This document shows, in pieces, positions 36,736-45,826 of a DNA stretch of 64,000 bases; position 1 is the first letter of the stretch; the number at the start of each line of letters is the position of its first letter. The notes under the pieces are model-generated. The model was not told where the DNA came from and made no database searches. It saw nothing but the letters and a program-made list of their open reading frames with translations. The stretch is taken from contig CAKPRO010000008.1 in NCBI GenBank assembly GCA_934182615.1, forward strand, positions 1 through 64,000, read 5' to 3'. The stretch comes from an uncultured Bacilli bacterium. Lineage in GTDB: Bacteria > Bacillota_I > Bacilli_A > RF39 > UBA660. A program made the translations under genes and the position numbers.

Positions 36736-38280
36736 ATGAAAAAAATAAAAGATAAAAAGAAATTGTATATGATATTTGGTATAACTGTGTTAGTTGTAGC
36801 AATAATAGGTAGTACTTATGCCTACTATCGTTATGTATTAACATCTACTAGTGTAAATACCATAACAAGAGGATTAGATTATTATATTAATTATGCTAAA
36901 GGTACAGATATAACTTCTGCTACTTTAAATCCAAGTGCTGATTATACTGGTGGTAATAGTGCAACTGTAACCCTAAATAAAAAAGATAATACTTATGATA
37001 TATATGGTCATATCTATTTAGATATTAGTACTATTGGTAGTAATTTAAGTAATAGTGATGCATTAAAGTATACAGTACTTGAAGGTAGTACTAAAGTATC
37101 GGAAGGCAAATTAAAAGGTGTTACTTCAAATGGCTCATATTTACTAGCAGTAAATATTCCTTTAAAAACAACATCTACTACATATACTGTATATTTATGG
37201 TTAGACGAATCTGCTGGTAGTGATACTTCTATTGAAGGAGAAACTATTAAAGCTACTGTCAGATGTGAAGCCACTATGAAAGAAATTAATGACGAACCAT
37301 ATACGTTTAGTTTTTCTAGAAAGATTATTAGTTTATATAATGTATCTACTAAAACAGATGTTACAAATAATAGCATAACTTATAAGTACGATACAAAAAA
37401 TAATTTAATGCAAGATGTAGGTGGAAATATTAGATATTATGGAGCAAGTCCAAATAACTATGTATATTTCAATTGTTCTGATTATGCAAATCAATCTTCT
37501 TCAACTTGTGAACTATGGAGAATAATTGGAGTATTTGATGGTAAAGTAAAATTAGTAAGAGATACTTCAATAGGAAGTTATTCTTGGGATAATAAGGATA
37601 CAACAACTGGTGCAGAAAATAACAATGGTAAAAATGACTGGACTGATGCTAGATTAATGAAATTACTAAATCCAGGTTATGATAGTGAAACAGTTGGTGG
37701 AAGCTTATATTACAATGCTAAAAGTGGAACTTGTTATGTTGGAAAAAATAATGCTACAGTTGCTTGTAATTTTACATCTATTGGTATTAAAAATAGTGCA
37801 ACAAGGAATTTAATTCAAGAAGTAGTATATAACATTGGTGGTTGGGATACTCCTGCTGTTTACTCAGATTTTATCTATGAAAAAGAAAGAGGCACTACTG
37901 TATATAGTGGAAGGCCAACAACATGGACGGGTAAAATAGGATTAATGTATCCAAGTGATTATGGATATGCTGCTGATTTTACAAAGTGTAAAGATGCAAG
38001 TGGTAACGATCTTACAATTTATAATTATGCTAGTAATGTTAATGATTATCAATGTCGAAAAAATAACTATTTATATAAAAATAAGTCTGAATGGTTATTA
38101 ATTCCTAGTTCTGGAAGTTCATACAGCGTGTGGGACGTGGATTCGCCCAGCTATGTCAATTCTGGCGCTTATGTGTCTAATGGCGGCGCTATCCGCCCAG
38201 TCGTTTTTCTAAGTTCAACACAAGATATAGCAGGTGGAGAAGGGACAGAGAATAATCCATATCAGTTATTGGTAGATTAA
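36736..38280 (+). CDS. Surface protein with SipW-type signal and GC-rich variable-looking C-terminus
   Basis: 514 residues from the ATG at 36736 (GGGAATAG upstream; an ATG at 36718 lacks a site). Anchor or signal ends AIIGSTYAYYRY. A beta module (~30-190) resembles those at 33702 and 34361. The C-terminal domain (~200-505; ELWRIIGVFDGKVKLVRD, IGLMYPSDYGYAADF, SEWLLIPSSGS, AIRPVVFLSS, GGEGTENNPYQL) is the C-type-lectin/FGE-like fold often found on gut Bacillota surface proteins. Residues ~463-492 are encoded by DNA of about 57% GC with GTG, GAC, CCC, AGC and CGC codons unlike the rest of the gene. Confidence 0.75.
   Translation: MKKIKDKKKLYMIFGITVLVVAIIGSTYAYYRYVLTSTSVNTITRGLDYYINYAKGTDITSATLNPSADYTGGNSATVTLNKKDNTYDIYGHIYLDISTIGSNLSNSDALKYTVLEGSTKVSEGKLKGVTSNGSYLLAVNIPLKTTSTTYTVYLWLDESAGSDTSIEGETIKATVRCEATMKEINDEPYTFSFSRKIISLYNVSTKTDVTNNSITYKYDTKNNLMQDVGGNIRYYGASPNNYVYFNCSDYANQSSSTCELWRIIGVFDGKVKLVRDTSIGSYSWDNKDTTTGAENNNGKNDWTDARLMKLLNPGYDSETVGGSLYYNAKSGTCYVGKNNATVACNFTSIGIKNSATRNLIQEVVYNIGGWDTPAVYSDFIYEKERGTTVYSGRPTTWTGKIGLMYPSDYGYAADFTKCKDASGNDLTIYNYASNVNDYQCRKNNYLYKNKSEWLLIPSSGSSYSVWDVDSPSYVNSGAYVSNGGAIRPVVFLSSTQDIAGGEGTENNPYQLLVD
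38121..38211 (+). other. GC-rich patch, candidate variable region (DGR or gene conversion)
   Basis: An 80-base count inside the patch gives about 46 G or C, against under 30% around it. It encodes the end of the lectin-like domain up to AIRPVVFL. Several codons (AGC, GAC, GAT, TAT, GTC, TCT, GGC, GCT) are each reachable from AAC or AAT by changing adenines only, as in diversity-generating retroelement targets. No reverse transcriptase or template repeat was seen in the window. Confidence 0.45.
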
Positions 38281-38341
38281 GTATATATAAGGGCCGACAT
38301 GGCAAAAGAAAAATGAAAAAAGAATAGGAAGGTGAATAGTA

Positions 38342-40678
38342 ATGAAGAATATAACTAATTACTATGTTGAAGATAAGAGTAAGTTAATTAGTGATAAGGA
38401 TGCTTATATAGTTGGAAAGAAGTTTAGATTTACTATTCTTTCTCCTAGACTTATTAGACTTGAATATAATGAAAAGGGTGTATTTGAAGATAGGGCTACT
38501 TCTTTAGTTATTAATAGATCTTTTCCTAAAGTAGAATATTCTATTACGGAGAGTGAAACTTTAATACAAATTAATACAGGAGTGTTTACTTTAACTTATG
38601 TTAAGGATAGTCCTTTGAAATCTAGTGCTTTATCTAGTAATATTAAGGCTATTATTAATAGTAGTAAAAAGGAGTGGCAAATTAATAGTCCAGAAGCTAG
38701 AAATTTAAGGGGTATTAATTATTCTATTGATAGTATTAAGGATAAGATTATTTTAGATAAGGGTTTATATTCTTTAGATGGATATTGTTTATTAGATGAT
38801 AGTGGTTCTTTAGTACTTGATGATAATGATATTTTTGTTGAGAGAGATAAAGGTGTTAAAGATTTATATTTATTTTTATATGGTAATGATTTTGAGGGAT
38901 GTTTACAGGATTATTTTACTTTAACGGGATATCCTAATATGATACCTAGATATGCTTTAGGAGCATGGTGGTATAAGAATGATAATTATAAAGTAGAAGA
39001 TATTAAAGAATTAGTGGATAAATTTAATCATGATAATATTCCTATATCAATATTTATGTTAGGGGATTATTGGCATGATCTGAATAATGGATATACTCCT
39101 AGTGTTGATTTAAGGGAAGTTAGTAATTATTTAAGTAAATATAATATTAAATTGGGAGTAACTATTAATCCTAAATTTGATATTAAAGAGGGAAGTAATG
39201 ATTATAATTTGATTAGTAATTATATTAATACTAAGAATTTTAATTTTATTCCTTTTAGTAATGATAAGATAGGGTTATATTTTAATTTATTTATTAATAA
39301 TTTAGAGAATATGGGAGTAGATTTATTTAGTATTGATTATAATAATCCATTAGATAGAATTAATTTATGGAAGATTAATCATTATCATTATGGTAAGAGG
39401 GTTATTAATAATCGAAGGGGATTAGTACTTAGTCGTAATAGTGGTATTGCTCCTCATAGGTATCCTATTATATGGAGTGGTAAGACATTAGTTAATTGGA
39501 CGACTTTGAATTTACTTCCTAGATATAATCTCCAGGGATATAATATTGGAGTATCTTATATTGCTCATCCTATTGGAGGATATAAGAATGGTATTGAAGA
39601 AGATGAGTTATATTTAAGATATATGCAGTTTGCTTGTTTTTCACCAATATTTTTACTTGCTAGTGAGGGTGGCAAGTATTATAAGAGAGAACCTTGGAAA
39701 TGGAATCCTAGTATTGAGAGTAATATTAAGTATTATATGAATTTACGATATAAATTGATACCTTATATATATAGTGAAGGATATAATTATCATGTTACTG
39801 GACATGGTATTGTTAAACCATTTTATTATGATTATCCTAGAATTATTGATGAGGTTGCTTATAAGAATCAATATTTCTTTGGAAGAGAATTCTTTGTATC
39901 ACCAATTACTGAGAGAAAGAATACAGTTATTAATAGGGTTATGAAGAAAGTATTTGTACCTGATGGTATTTGGTTTGATTTTTTACAGGGTAAGAAATTT
40001 ATTGGTGGTAAATATTATAGTAACTTCTATCGTGATGAGGATTATCCTGTTTTTGTTAAGGCAGGAGCTATTATACCTCTTAATGTTAATGTTAAGGAAG
40101 ATATTCCTACTACTTTAGAAGTACTTGTATATCCGCTTAGTGATGGGGAATATACTTTATATGAAGATGATGGTTTTAGTAATAATTATGATAATGGTTT
40201 ATATATGAAGACTAAGTTTAGTTATCATTATGAAGAAGATAATTATACTTTTAGTATTCATAGAGAAAGTGGTAGAACATTAATTGGACAAAGAAATTAT
40301 ATGATAAGGTTTAAGAATGTTAAAAATATTACGGAGATTAATATTAGTGATAAAATGATTAAGCCTGAATACTATTATGATAAAGATGATTTAGTAGTGG
40401 TTATTAATAATTTAATAACTGGTAGAGATATAGAAGTTAATATAAAGGGTAAGGATTCTTTAGTTAGTTCAGTTAGTTTAGTTAATGAGGAAATTAAAGA
40501 GATATTATATGATATTAATATTAATACTAGTTTAAAAGAAAAGATTGATAAAGTATTATTTAGTGATATTGATGTTAGAAAGAAAAGAATTGCTATTAGA
40601 AAATTAAAAAGAAAGGGATTAGATAGTAAATATATTAAAATATTTATTAATTTACTTGAATACATTCAAAAAATATAG
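38342..40678 (+). CDS. Glycoside hydrolase family 31-like protein with altered catalytic residues
   Basis: 778 residues with the GH31 layout: N-terminal beta-sandwich (~1-200), TIM barrel from PRYALGAWWYKND, C-terminal beta domains from PVFVKAGAIIPLNV. The nucleophile strand GVDLFSIDYNN keeps Asp. However the acid/base motif, WSGD in relatives, reads WSGK; the SHDIGG motif reads AHPIGG; and the RLHS position reads LLAS. The C-terminal ~90 residues are a Lys-rich helical extension. It may bind rather than cleave an alpha-glucan, or use other chemistry. RBS AAGGTG. Confidence 0.85.
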   Translation: MKNITNYYVEDKSKLISDKDAYIVGKKFRFTILSPRLIRLEYNEKGVFEDRATSLVINRSFPKVEYSITESETLIQINTGVFTLTYVKDSPLKSSALSSNIKAIINSSKKEWQINSPEARNLRGINYSIDSIKDKIILDKGLYSLDGYCLLDDSGSLVLDDNDIFVERDKGVKDLYLFLYGNDFEGCLQDYFTLTGYPNMIPRYALGAWWYKNDNYKVEDIKELVDKFNHDNIPISIFMLGDYWHDLNNGYTPSVDLREVSNYLSKYNIKLGVTINPKFDIKEGSNDYNLISNYINTKNFNFIPFSNDKIGLYFNLFINNLENMGVDLFSIDYNNPLDRINLWKINHYHYGKRVINNRRGLVLSRNSGIAPHRYPIIWSGKTLVNWTTLNLLPRYNLQGYNIGVSYIAHPIGGYKNGIEEDELYLRYMQFACFSPIFLLASEGGKYYKREPWKWNPSIESNIKYYMNLRYKLIPYIYSEGYNYHVTGHGIVKPFYYDYPRIIDEVAYKNQYFFGREFFVSPITERKNTVINRVMKKVFVPDGIWFDFLQGKKFIGGKYYSNFYRDEDYPVFVKAGAIIPLNVNVKEDIPTTLEVLVYPLSDGEYTLYEDDGFSNNYDNGLYMKTKFSYHYEEDNYTFSIHRESGRTLIGQRNYMIRFKNVKNITEINISDKMIKPEYYYDKDDLVVVINNLITGRDIEVNIKGKDSLVSSVSLVNEEIKEILYDININTSLKEKIDKVLFSDIDVRKKRIAIRKLKRKGLDSKYIKIFINLLEYIQKI

Positions 40679-40708
40679 TATAATACACAGGTATATGGAG
40701 GTAATAAG

Positions 40709-41080
40709 ATGATGCAAATATTAAAGATATTATTAGAATATATAATTTGTTATGCTTTGGTTTTTCTTCTCTATTACCTCATTTTTATTAGAAAGAAGAC
40801 TAGGTATAATAAAAATAAGGTACCAGTAGAGTATTATTATTTGCTGAGTTTGTATGGACTTAATCAGAAAGAAGTTAATTATAAGAAGTTTATGTATTTA
40901 TCTGGTATAGTTAATACTTTTATTATAGTTACTACTTATATGTTAGTGTCTAAATTACTTAGTAAATGGCTTTTACAAATATTATGCGGAGTAGTGATAA
41001 TGGCTTTATTAATAATTATCTGCTACGGCATAATAGGTAGATATTATCAAAATAAACAGAACAAAGAAAAGAGGAAGTAG
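40709..41080 (+). CDS. Small membrane protein of unknown function (123 aa)
   Basis: Three hydrophobic segments (near residues 6-26, 64-84, 88-110) separated by a basic loop with YYYLLSLYGLNQKEVNYKKF. GGAGG precedes the ATGATG. It ends 1 bp before leuS, implying one transcript. Proteins of this size and layout are often found beside leuS or secretion genes in Bacillota, but I recognise no family with confidence. Confidence 0.65.
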   Translation: MMQILKILLEYIICYALVFLLYYLIFIRKKTRYNKNKVPVEYYYLLSLYGLNQKEVNYKKFMYLSGIVNTFIIVTTYMLVSKLLSKWLLQILCGVVIMALLIIICYGIIGRYYQNKQNKEKRK

Positions 41081-41081
41081 A

Positions 41082-43493
41082 ATGTATAATTTTAAAAGGG
41101 TAGAGAAAAAATGGCAAGATTATTGGGATAATAATGAAAGTTTTAAAGCAGTAACAGGTAGTGATAAGAAACCTTATTATATATTAGTAGAGTTTCCTTA
41201 TCCTTCTGGTAGTGGTCTTCATGTAGGTCATGTAAGAAGTTATACTGCTCAAGATGCTCTTGCTAGAATGAAAAGAAGAGAAGGATATAATGTTTTATAT
41301 CCAATGGGATGGGATGCTTTTGGAGCACCAGCGGAACAATATGCTATTAAGAATCATATCCATCCTAAAGATGCGGTAAAGGAAAATGTTAAAACATTTA
41401 AAGGTCAAATGAAAAAACTTGGTTTTTCGTTTGATTGGAGTAGAGAGTTTTCTACTACTGATCCAGAATATTATAAATGGACACAATGGCAATTTTTACA
41501 ATTTTATAAACATGGTATGGCTTATAAAGCTACTGTACCAGTAAATTGGTGTCCTAATTGTAAGACAGTATTATCTAATGAAGATGCTGCTGGTGGTGTC
41601 TGTGAAAGATGTGGTGAAGCTGTAGTTCAAAAAGAAAAGTCACAGTGGATGCTTAAAATGAGTGCATATGCAGAAGATTTGCTTACTGGTCTTGACGATA
41701 CTAATTTTAAAGAAAGAGTTAAATTAGGTCAAATAAATTGGATTGGTAAATCTACTGGTGTTGAACTTGATGTTAATATTGTAGGAGGAGGCAAATTCTC
41801 AGTATTTACAACTTGTATTGAAACAGTATATGGTATAACTTTCTTTGTAATAGCTCCAGATGGTAAATTGATTAAAGAATTGATGCCTAGAGTAGAAAAT
41901 AAAGAAGAAGTTAATGCTTATATTGAAGAGACTTCTAAGAAGTCTAGTATGGATCGTACTGAGCTTAATAAGGGTAAGACTGGTGTTGAAATAAAGGGAA
42001 TTAAAGCTATTAATCCAATTAATGGTAAGGAAGTACCTATTTTCTTAGGAGACTTTGTATTAGGAGATTATGGTACTGGAGCAGTTATGGCTGTACCTAG
42101 TCATGATCAAAGAGACTTTGAATATGCTAAAGAACATAATCTAGAAATGATTGAAGTAATATCTGGAGGAGATACTACTACTAAGGCTTTTGAAAAGGGA
42201 GAATATTTAGGTAAAGGATGTAAGCTTGTTAATTCGGAAGAATTTACTGGTATGACTGTTGAAGAAGCTAAAGAGGCTATTACTGATAAACTTGAAAGAG
42301 AAGGTATTGCTAGAAGAGTTAATAATTATAAGATGAGAGATTGGATTTTCTCTAGACAAAGATTCTGGGGTGAACCAATACCTATGATTTATTGTGAAAA
42401 ATGTGGATGGCAACCTATGGATGAAAAAGATTTACCATTATTGCTTCCTGATGTAGCAGAGTATGAACCTACGGATAATGGAGAATCACCACTTGCTAAG
42501 ATAGATAGTTTTGTTAATACTACTTGTCCAAAATGTGGAGGAGCTGCTAAAAGAGAAACTGATACTATGCCTAACTGGGCTGGTTCTTCTTGGTACTTCT
42601 TAAGATTTATGGATCCACATAATGATAAAGAATTTGCTAGTATGGATGCTATGAAATACTGGAATAGAGTAGATTGGTATAATGGTGGTATGGAGCATAC
42701 GGCTAGACACTTATTATATGCTAGATTCTGGGTACAAATGTTATATAATTTTGGTTTAGTACCTAAAAAGGAAATGATTTGGACGAGAGTTAGTCATGGT
42801 ATGGTTCTTGGTGATAATAATGAAAAAATGAGTAAGAGTAAAGGTAATGTTATTAATCCTGACGATATTGTAAATGATTATGGAGCAGATACTCTAAGGG
42901 TATATGAAATGTTTATGGGTGATTATGAACAAGATGCTCCATGGAGTACTGATTCATTAAAAGGATGTAAAAGATTTATTGATAGAGTAATCAGATTAAA
43001 AGATAAAGTAACTGATGGTGAAGAATACTCTAAGGATTTAGAGGTACTTATTAATAAGAGCATTAAGAAAGTTGGATATGATTTAACACATATGGCTTAT
43101 AATACTGCTGTCAGTACACTTATGATTTTAGTAAATGCTTACGATGAAAAAGAATCTATTACTAAAGGTGATTATAGAGTATTACTTGATTTGTTAAATC
43201 CTATTGCTCCACATATTACTGAAGAATTAAATGAAAGTTTAGGATATGCTCCAATATGTGATAGAGTATGGCCTAGTTATGACGAAGATAAAACTATTGA
43301 TAATGAAATAGATATAGCAGTTCAAGTTAATGGTAAAGTAAGAGATACTATTAGAATTAGGAAAGATTCTTCTAAGGAAGAATTAGAAAAGTTAGCTATG
43401 GATAGTGAAGTTATTAAGAAATGGTTAGAAGGCAAAGAGATAGTAAAAGTAATCTGTGTACCTAATAGAATTGTTAATATTGTAATAAAATAA
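41082..43493 (+). CDS. leuS: Leucyl-tRNA synthetase
   Basis: 803 residues. Class I motifs are PYPSGSGLHVGH (HIGH box) and MSKSKGN (KMSKS). The editing domain carries GTGAVMAVPSHDQRDFE; the zinc-like CPNCKTVL…CERCG and TCPKCGG sites are present. It charges tRNA-Leu. No T-box leader is seen: the gene starts 1 bp after the upstream membrane protein, with AGAGGAAGT as site. Confidence 0.98.
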   Translation: MYNFKRVEKKWQDYWDNNESFKAVTGSDKKPYYILVEFPYPSGSGLHVGHVRSYTAQDALARMKRREGYNVLYPMGWDAFGAPAEQYAIKNHIHPKDAVKENVKTFKGQMKKLGFSFDWSREFSTTDPEYYKWTQWQFLQFYKHGMAYKATVPVNWCPNCKTVLSNEDAAGGVCERCGEAVVQKEKSQWMLKMSAYAEDLLTGLDDTNFKERVKLGQINWIGKSTGVELDVNIVGGGKFSVFTTCIETVYGITFFVIAPDGKLIKELMPRVENKEEVNAYIEETSKKSSMDRTELNKGKTGVEIKGIKAINPINGKEVPIFLGDFVLGDYGTGAVMAVPSHDQRDFEYAKEHNLEMIEVISGGDTTTKAFEKGEYLGKGCKLVNSEEFTGMTVEEAKEAITDKLEREGIARRVNNYKMRDWIFSRQRFWGEPIPMIYCEKCGWQPMDEKDLPLLLPDVAEYEPTDNGESPLAKIDSFVNTTCPKCGGAAKRETDTMPNWAGSSWYFLRFMDPHNDKEFASMDAMKYWNRVDWYNGGMEHTARHLLYARFWVQMLYNFGLVPKKEMIWTRVSHGMVLGDNNEKMSKSKGNVINPDDIVNDYGADTLRVYEMFMGDYEQDAPWSTDSLKGCKRFIDRVIRLKDKVTDGEEYSKDLEVLINKSIKKVGYDLTHMAYNTAVSTLMILVNAYDEKESITKGDYRVLLDLLNPIAPHITEELNESLGYAPICDRVWPSYDEDKTIDNEIDIAVQVNGKVRDTIRIRKDSSKEELEKLAMDSEVIKKWLEGKEIVKVICVPNRIVNIVIK

Positions 43494-43515
43494 CCTTAAT
43501 TGGTTATTTTATTTT
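43485..43515 (+). terminator. leuS terminator
   Basis: AATAACC / GGTTATT stem spanning the stop codon, followed by TTATTTTT. The segment from 43516 to 43640 is AT-rich and contains two copies of AAAATGTAAAATG but no credible gene. Confidence 0.7.
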
Positions 43516-43646
43516 TGTCAAAATGTAAAATGAAATTAGTCCAAAATGTAAAATGGGTATTTAAAAAGAAAGAATATGATAATGGGAGTGCTGTATCTTT
43601 TTCATTTCATGATAGTGATTTTAATATAAAATTATGCAAAAATTAC

Positions 43647-43675
43647 TTGAATAACAGGGAAGATAATGCTATAAT
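43647..43675 (+). promoter_or_regulatory. tRNA-Gln promoter
   Basis: TTGAAT (43647-43652), 17-bp spacer, TATAAT (43670-43675). Confidence 0.8.
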
Positions 43676-43689
43676 TATATTGTTGTTAT

Positions 43690-43764
43690 TGCCCTGTAGC
43701 CAAGCGGTAAGGCATCAGACTCTGACTCTGACATGCGTTAGTTCGAATCTAACCAGGGCAACCA
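43690..43764 (+). tRNA. tRNA-Gln (CTG)
   Basis: Acceptor TGCCCTG/CAGGGCA, D arm AGCCAAGCGGTAAGGC, anticodon stem TCAGA/TCTGA with loop CTCTGAC, T arm TTAGTTCGAATCTAA, encoded CCA. A GCCC/GGGC hairpin at about 43777-43793 is a probable terminator. Confidence 0.92.
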
Positions 43765-43806
43765 AATAAAAAAAATAGCCCTATTAAAGGGCTTTATTTG
43801 ATATGA

Positions 43807-43959
43807 TTAGTGATTGCATGGGTTGCATCTATTTTGGGAACAACCATTTCCCCAGAATAAAACAAAGAAGATTAATAATATTACTATTATTATCCAGTAT
43901 GCTCCTCCTGCATAACCATATCCATAACTTGGGTATCCATAACCGTACATAGTAGTCAT
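43807..43959 (-). CDS. YjcZ-like small Gly/Tyr-rich membrane protein (50 aa)
   Basis: The minus-strand ORF begins MTTMYGYGYPSYGYGYAGG, continues with a membrane segment (WIIIVILLIFFVLF) and ends in a Cys-rich tail (GCSQNRCNPCNH). An AAAGGAGA site lies just before the ATG. The Gly/Tyr-rich start followed by one hydrophobic helix matches the YjcZ-type small sporulation proteins of Bacillota. The Cys tail is unusual for them. It fits with spm, ylbJ and gerM-like genes in the window. Confidence 0.65.
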   Translation of the reverse strand: MTTMYGYGYPSYGYGYAGGAYWIIIVILLIFFVLFWGNGCSQNRCNPCNH

Positions 43960-44043
43960 TTCTCCTTTCAATATATTATACTGTATTAATAGATAAATGA
44001 ATATAATGGATACCTAATAAATAATAAAAATAGAGGTGAAAAT

Positions 44044-45696
44044 ATGACAAATAAAGATTTAGCAGATTTAATATTTCCTAATGTTACTAAGACAGTAGAA
44101 GATTATGAAGAAATGTATCCTAATAGGGATTTACCTGAAGGGGCATATGTTACTAGATTTGCTCCTAGTCCTACTGGTTATATGCATATTGGTAATTTTA
44201 TGAGTACTGTAATTAATTATAGTCTTGCTAGAAATACTAATGGGGTATTCTTTTTGAGAAATGAGGATACAGATAAAGCTAGAGAGATAGAGGATGCTGT
44301 AGATAAAATTATGGGTACTTTAAAAGAATATAATATGATACCTGATGAATATGAATATAATGGTCAAGTAGTAGGAAATTATGGTCCTTATATTCAGAGT
44401 GAGAGAATAGAAATATATCATGCTTTTATTAAGAGATTGATTGAAATGGGAAGAGCATATCCTTGTTTTTGTACTAAAGATACTCTTGATGATTTGAGAA
44501 AGAATCAAGAAGAGAAGAAAATGAGAACAGGGTATTATGGTAGATTTGCTAAATGTCGTAATATTAGTACGGAAGAAGCTATTACTAGAATTAAGAATGG
44601 TGAACCATTTGTAATTAGGTTTAAATCAATGGGTGATCCAGATAAGAAGTTTGTTTTTGAGGATTTGGTTAAGGGTAGAATTGAATTTCCTGAGAATGAT
44701 CAAGATGCGGTTATTATGAAGTCGGATAATTTACTTCCTACTTATCATTTTGCTCATTTGGTTGATGATCATTTAATGCATACTACTCATGTTGTTAGAG
44801 GTGAGGAATGGTTGTCTTCAGTACCTTTACATGTTGAGTTATTTAAGGCGTTTGGTTATAAGATACCTAAATATATTCATATACCACTTATTATGAAACA
44901 AGATGGTGATATTAGAAGAAAGATTAGTAAGAGAAAAGATCCGGAAGCTAGTATGAGTTTTTATAAAGAAAAGGGATATCCTAGTGAAGCTGTTATTGAG
45001 TCTATTATGACGATTGCTAATTCTAATTATGAGGAGTGGCATACTGCTAATCATGATAAGAGTTATTTGGATTTTAAGTTTTCTCCTAAAAAGATGTCTT
45101 CTAGTGGTGCTTTATTTGATTTGGAAAAACTAAATAATATTTCTAGAAATTATATTAGTAAAATGAGTAAAGATGCTGTTTATGATGGTTTACTTGAATG
45201 GACTAAGGATTATGATAGGGATTTTTATGATTTGATTACTAAGTATGAGGAATATACTAAGAATATATTAAATATTGAGAGAGAGCAAAAGAAACCGAGA
45301 AAGGATTATGCTAGTTATAGTGAGATTAAAGATCAGATATTTTATATGTATGATGAACTTTATAATCCTACTACTTATGAATGGGGAAATATTACTGATA
45401 AGGAAGAGATAATTAAAATACTTAATACTTATATTGATAGTTATTTTGATGTATCTGATAAGGAGATATGGTTTAATAAGGTAAAAGAGTTAACTGATAG
45501 TTTGGGTTATGCTAGTAATATGAAGGAATATAAGAATGATCCTAGTAAGTATAAGGGTAGTGTAGCGGATATTTCTACGGTACTTAGAGTAGCTTTAACT
45601 AGTAAGAGTATGACTCCTGATCTATATGAAATTATGAGATTATTAGGTAGGGATAGAATTATTAATAGAATTAAGAATATTGAAGAAGAACTTTAG
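44044..45696 (+). CDS. gltX: Glutamyl-tRNA synthetase
   Basis: 550 residues. Class Ic motifs are FAPSPTGYMHIGN (HIGH) and KISKRKDPEAS (KMSKS), with RNEDTDKAR between and GEEWLSSVPLH near the active site. It charges tRNA-Glu; tRNA-Glu(CTC) lies 1.1 kb downstream. The C-terminal half is longer than in many GltX proteins (about 480-500). No GatCAB genes are visible, so whether it also misacylates tRNA-Gln cannot be judged; no GlnRS is seen here. RBS AGAGGTG. Confidence 0.95.
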   Translation: MTNKDLADLIFPNVTKTVEDYEEMYPNRDLPEGAYVTRFAPSPTGYMHIGNFMSTVINYSLARNTNGVFFLRNEDTDKAREIEDAVDKIMGTLKEYNMIPDEYEYNGQVVGNYGPYIQSERIEIYHAFIKRLIEMGRAYPCFCTKDTLDDLRKNQEEKKMRTGYYGRFAKCRNISTEEAITRIKNGEPFVIRFKSMGDPDKKFVFEDLVKGRIEFPENDQDAVIMKSDNLLPTYHFAHLVDDHLMHTTHVVRGEEWLSSVPLHVELFKAFGYKIPKYIHIPLIMKQDGDIRRKISKRKDPEASMSFYKEKGYPSEAVIESIMTIANSNYEEWHTANHDKSYLDFKFSPKKMSSSGALFDLEKLNNISRNYISKMSKDAVYDGLLEWTKDYDRDFYDLITKYEEYTKNILNIEREQKKPRKDYASYSEIKDQIFYMYDELYNPTTYEWGNITDKEEIIKILNTYIDSYFDVSDKEIWFNKVKELTDSLGYASNMKEYKNDPSKYKGSVADISTVLRVALTSKSMTPDLYEIMRLLGRDRIINRIKNIEEEL

Positions 45697-45711
45697 GTTC
45701 TTTTTCTTTTA
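45683..45711 (+). terminator. gltX terminator
   Basis: AGAAC / GTTCT stem spanning the stop codon, followed by TTTTTCTTTT. Confidence 0.7.
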
Positions 45712-45764
45712 CTTCTCAAGCTTGTAATCTTGAGAAGTGTAAGAAAGCCTAGAGTCTTTCTTAC
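45711..45764 (+). repeat. Tandem-hairpin noncoding element, family 2, copy 2
   Basis: Hairpin 1 ACTTCTCAAG (45711-45720) / CTTGAGAAGT (45729-45738), loop CTTGTAAT-type. Hairpin 2 GTAAGAAAG (45739-45747) / CTTTCTTAC (45756-45764), loop CCTAGAGT. Loops and junctions match copy 1 at 12379 while both stems differ but pair. Confidence 0.65.
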
Positions 45765-45826
45765 AAAAAATTAATATTTTTATGTATTTGTGGTATAATT
45801 GTATATAGATAGAAAGGATGATTTAA

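Noticed and set aside
41060..41081. T-box leader before leuS or gltX
   Set aside because: leuS starts 1 bp after the preceding gene and gltX has only a short leader; no T-box sequence (TGGNACCGCG-like) is present.
43500..43769. 89-codon ORF after leuS
   Set aside because: It runs through tRNA-Gln, lacks a ribosome binding site and begins inside the leuS terminator.
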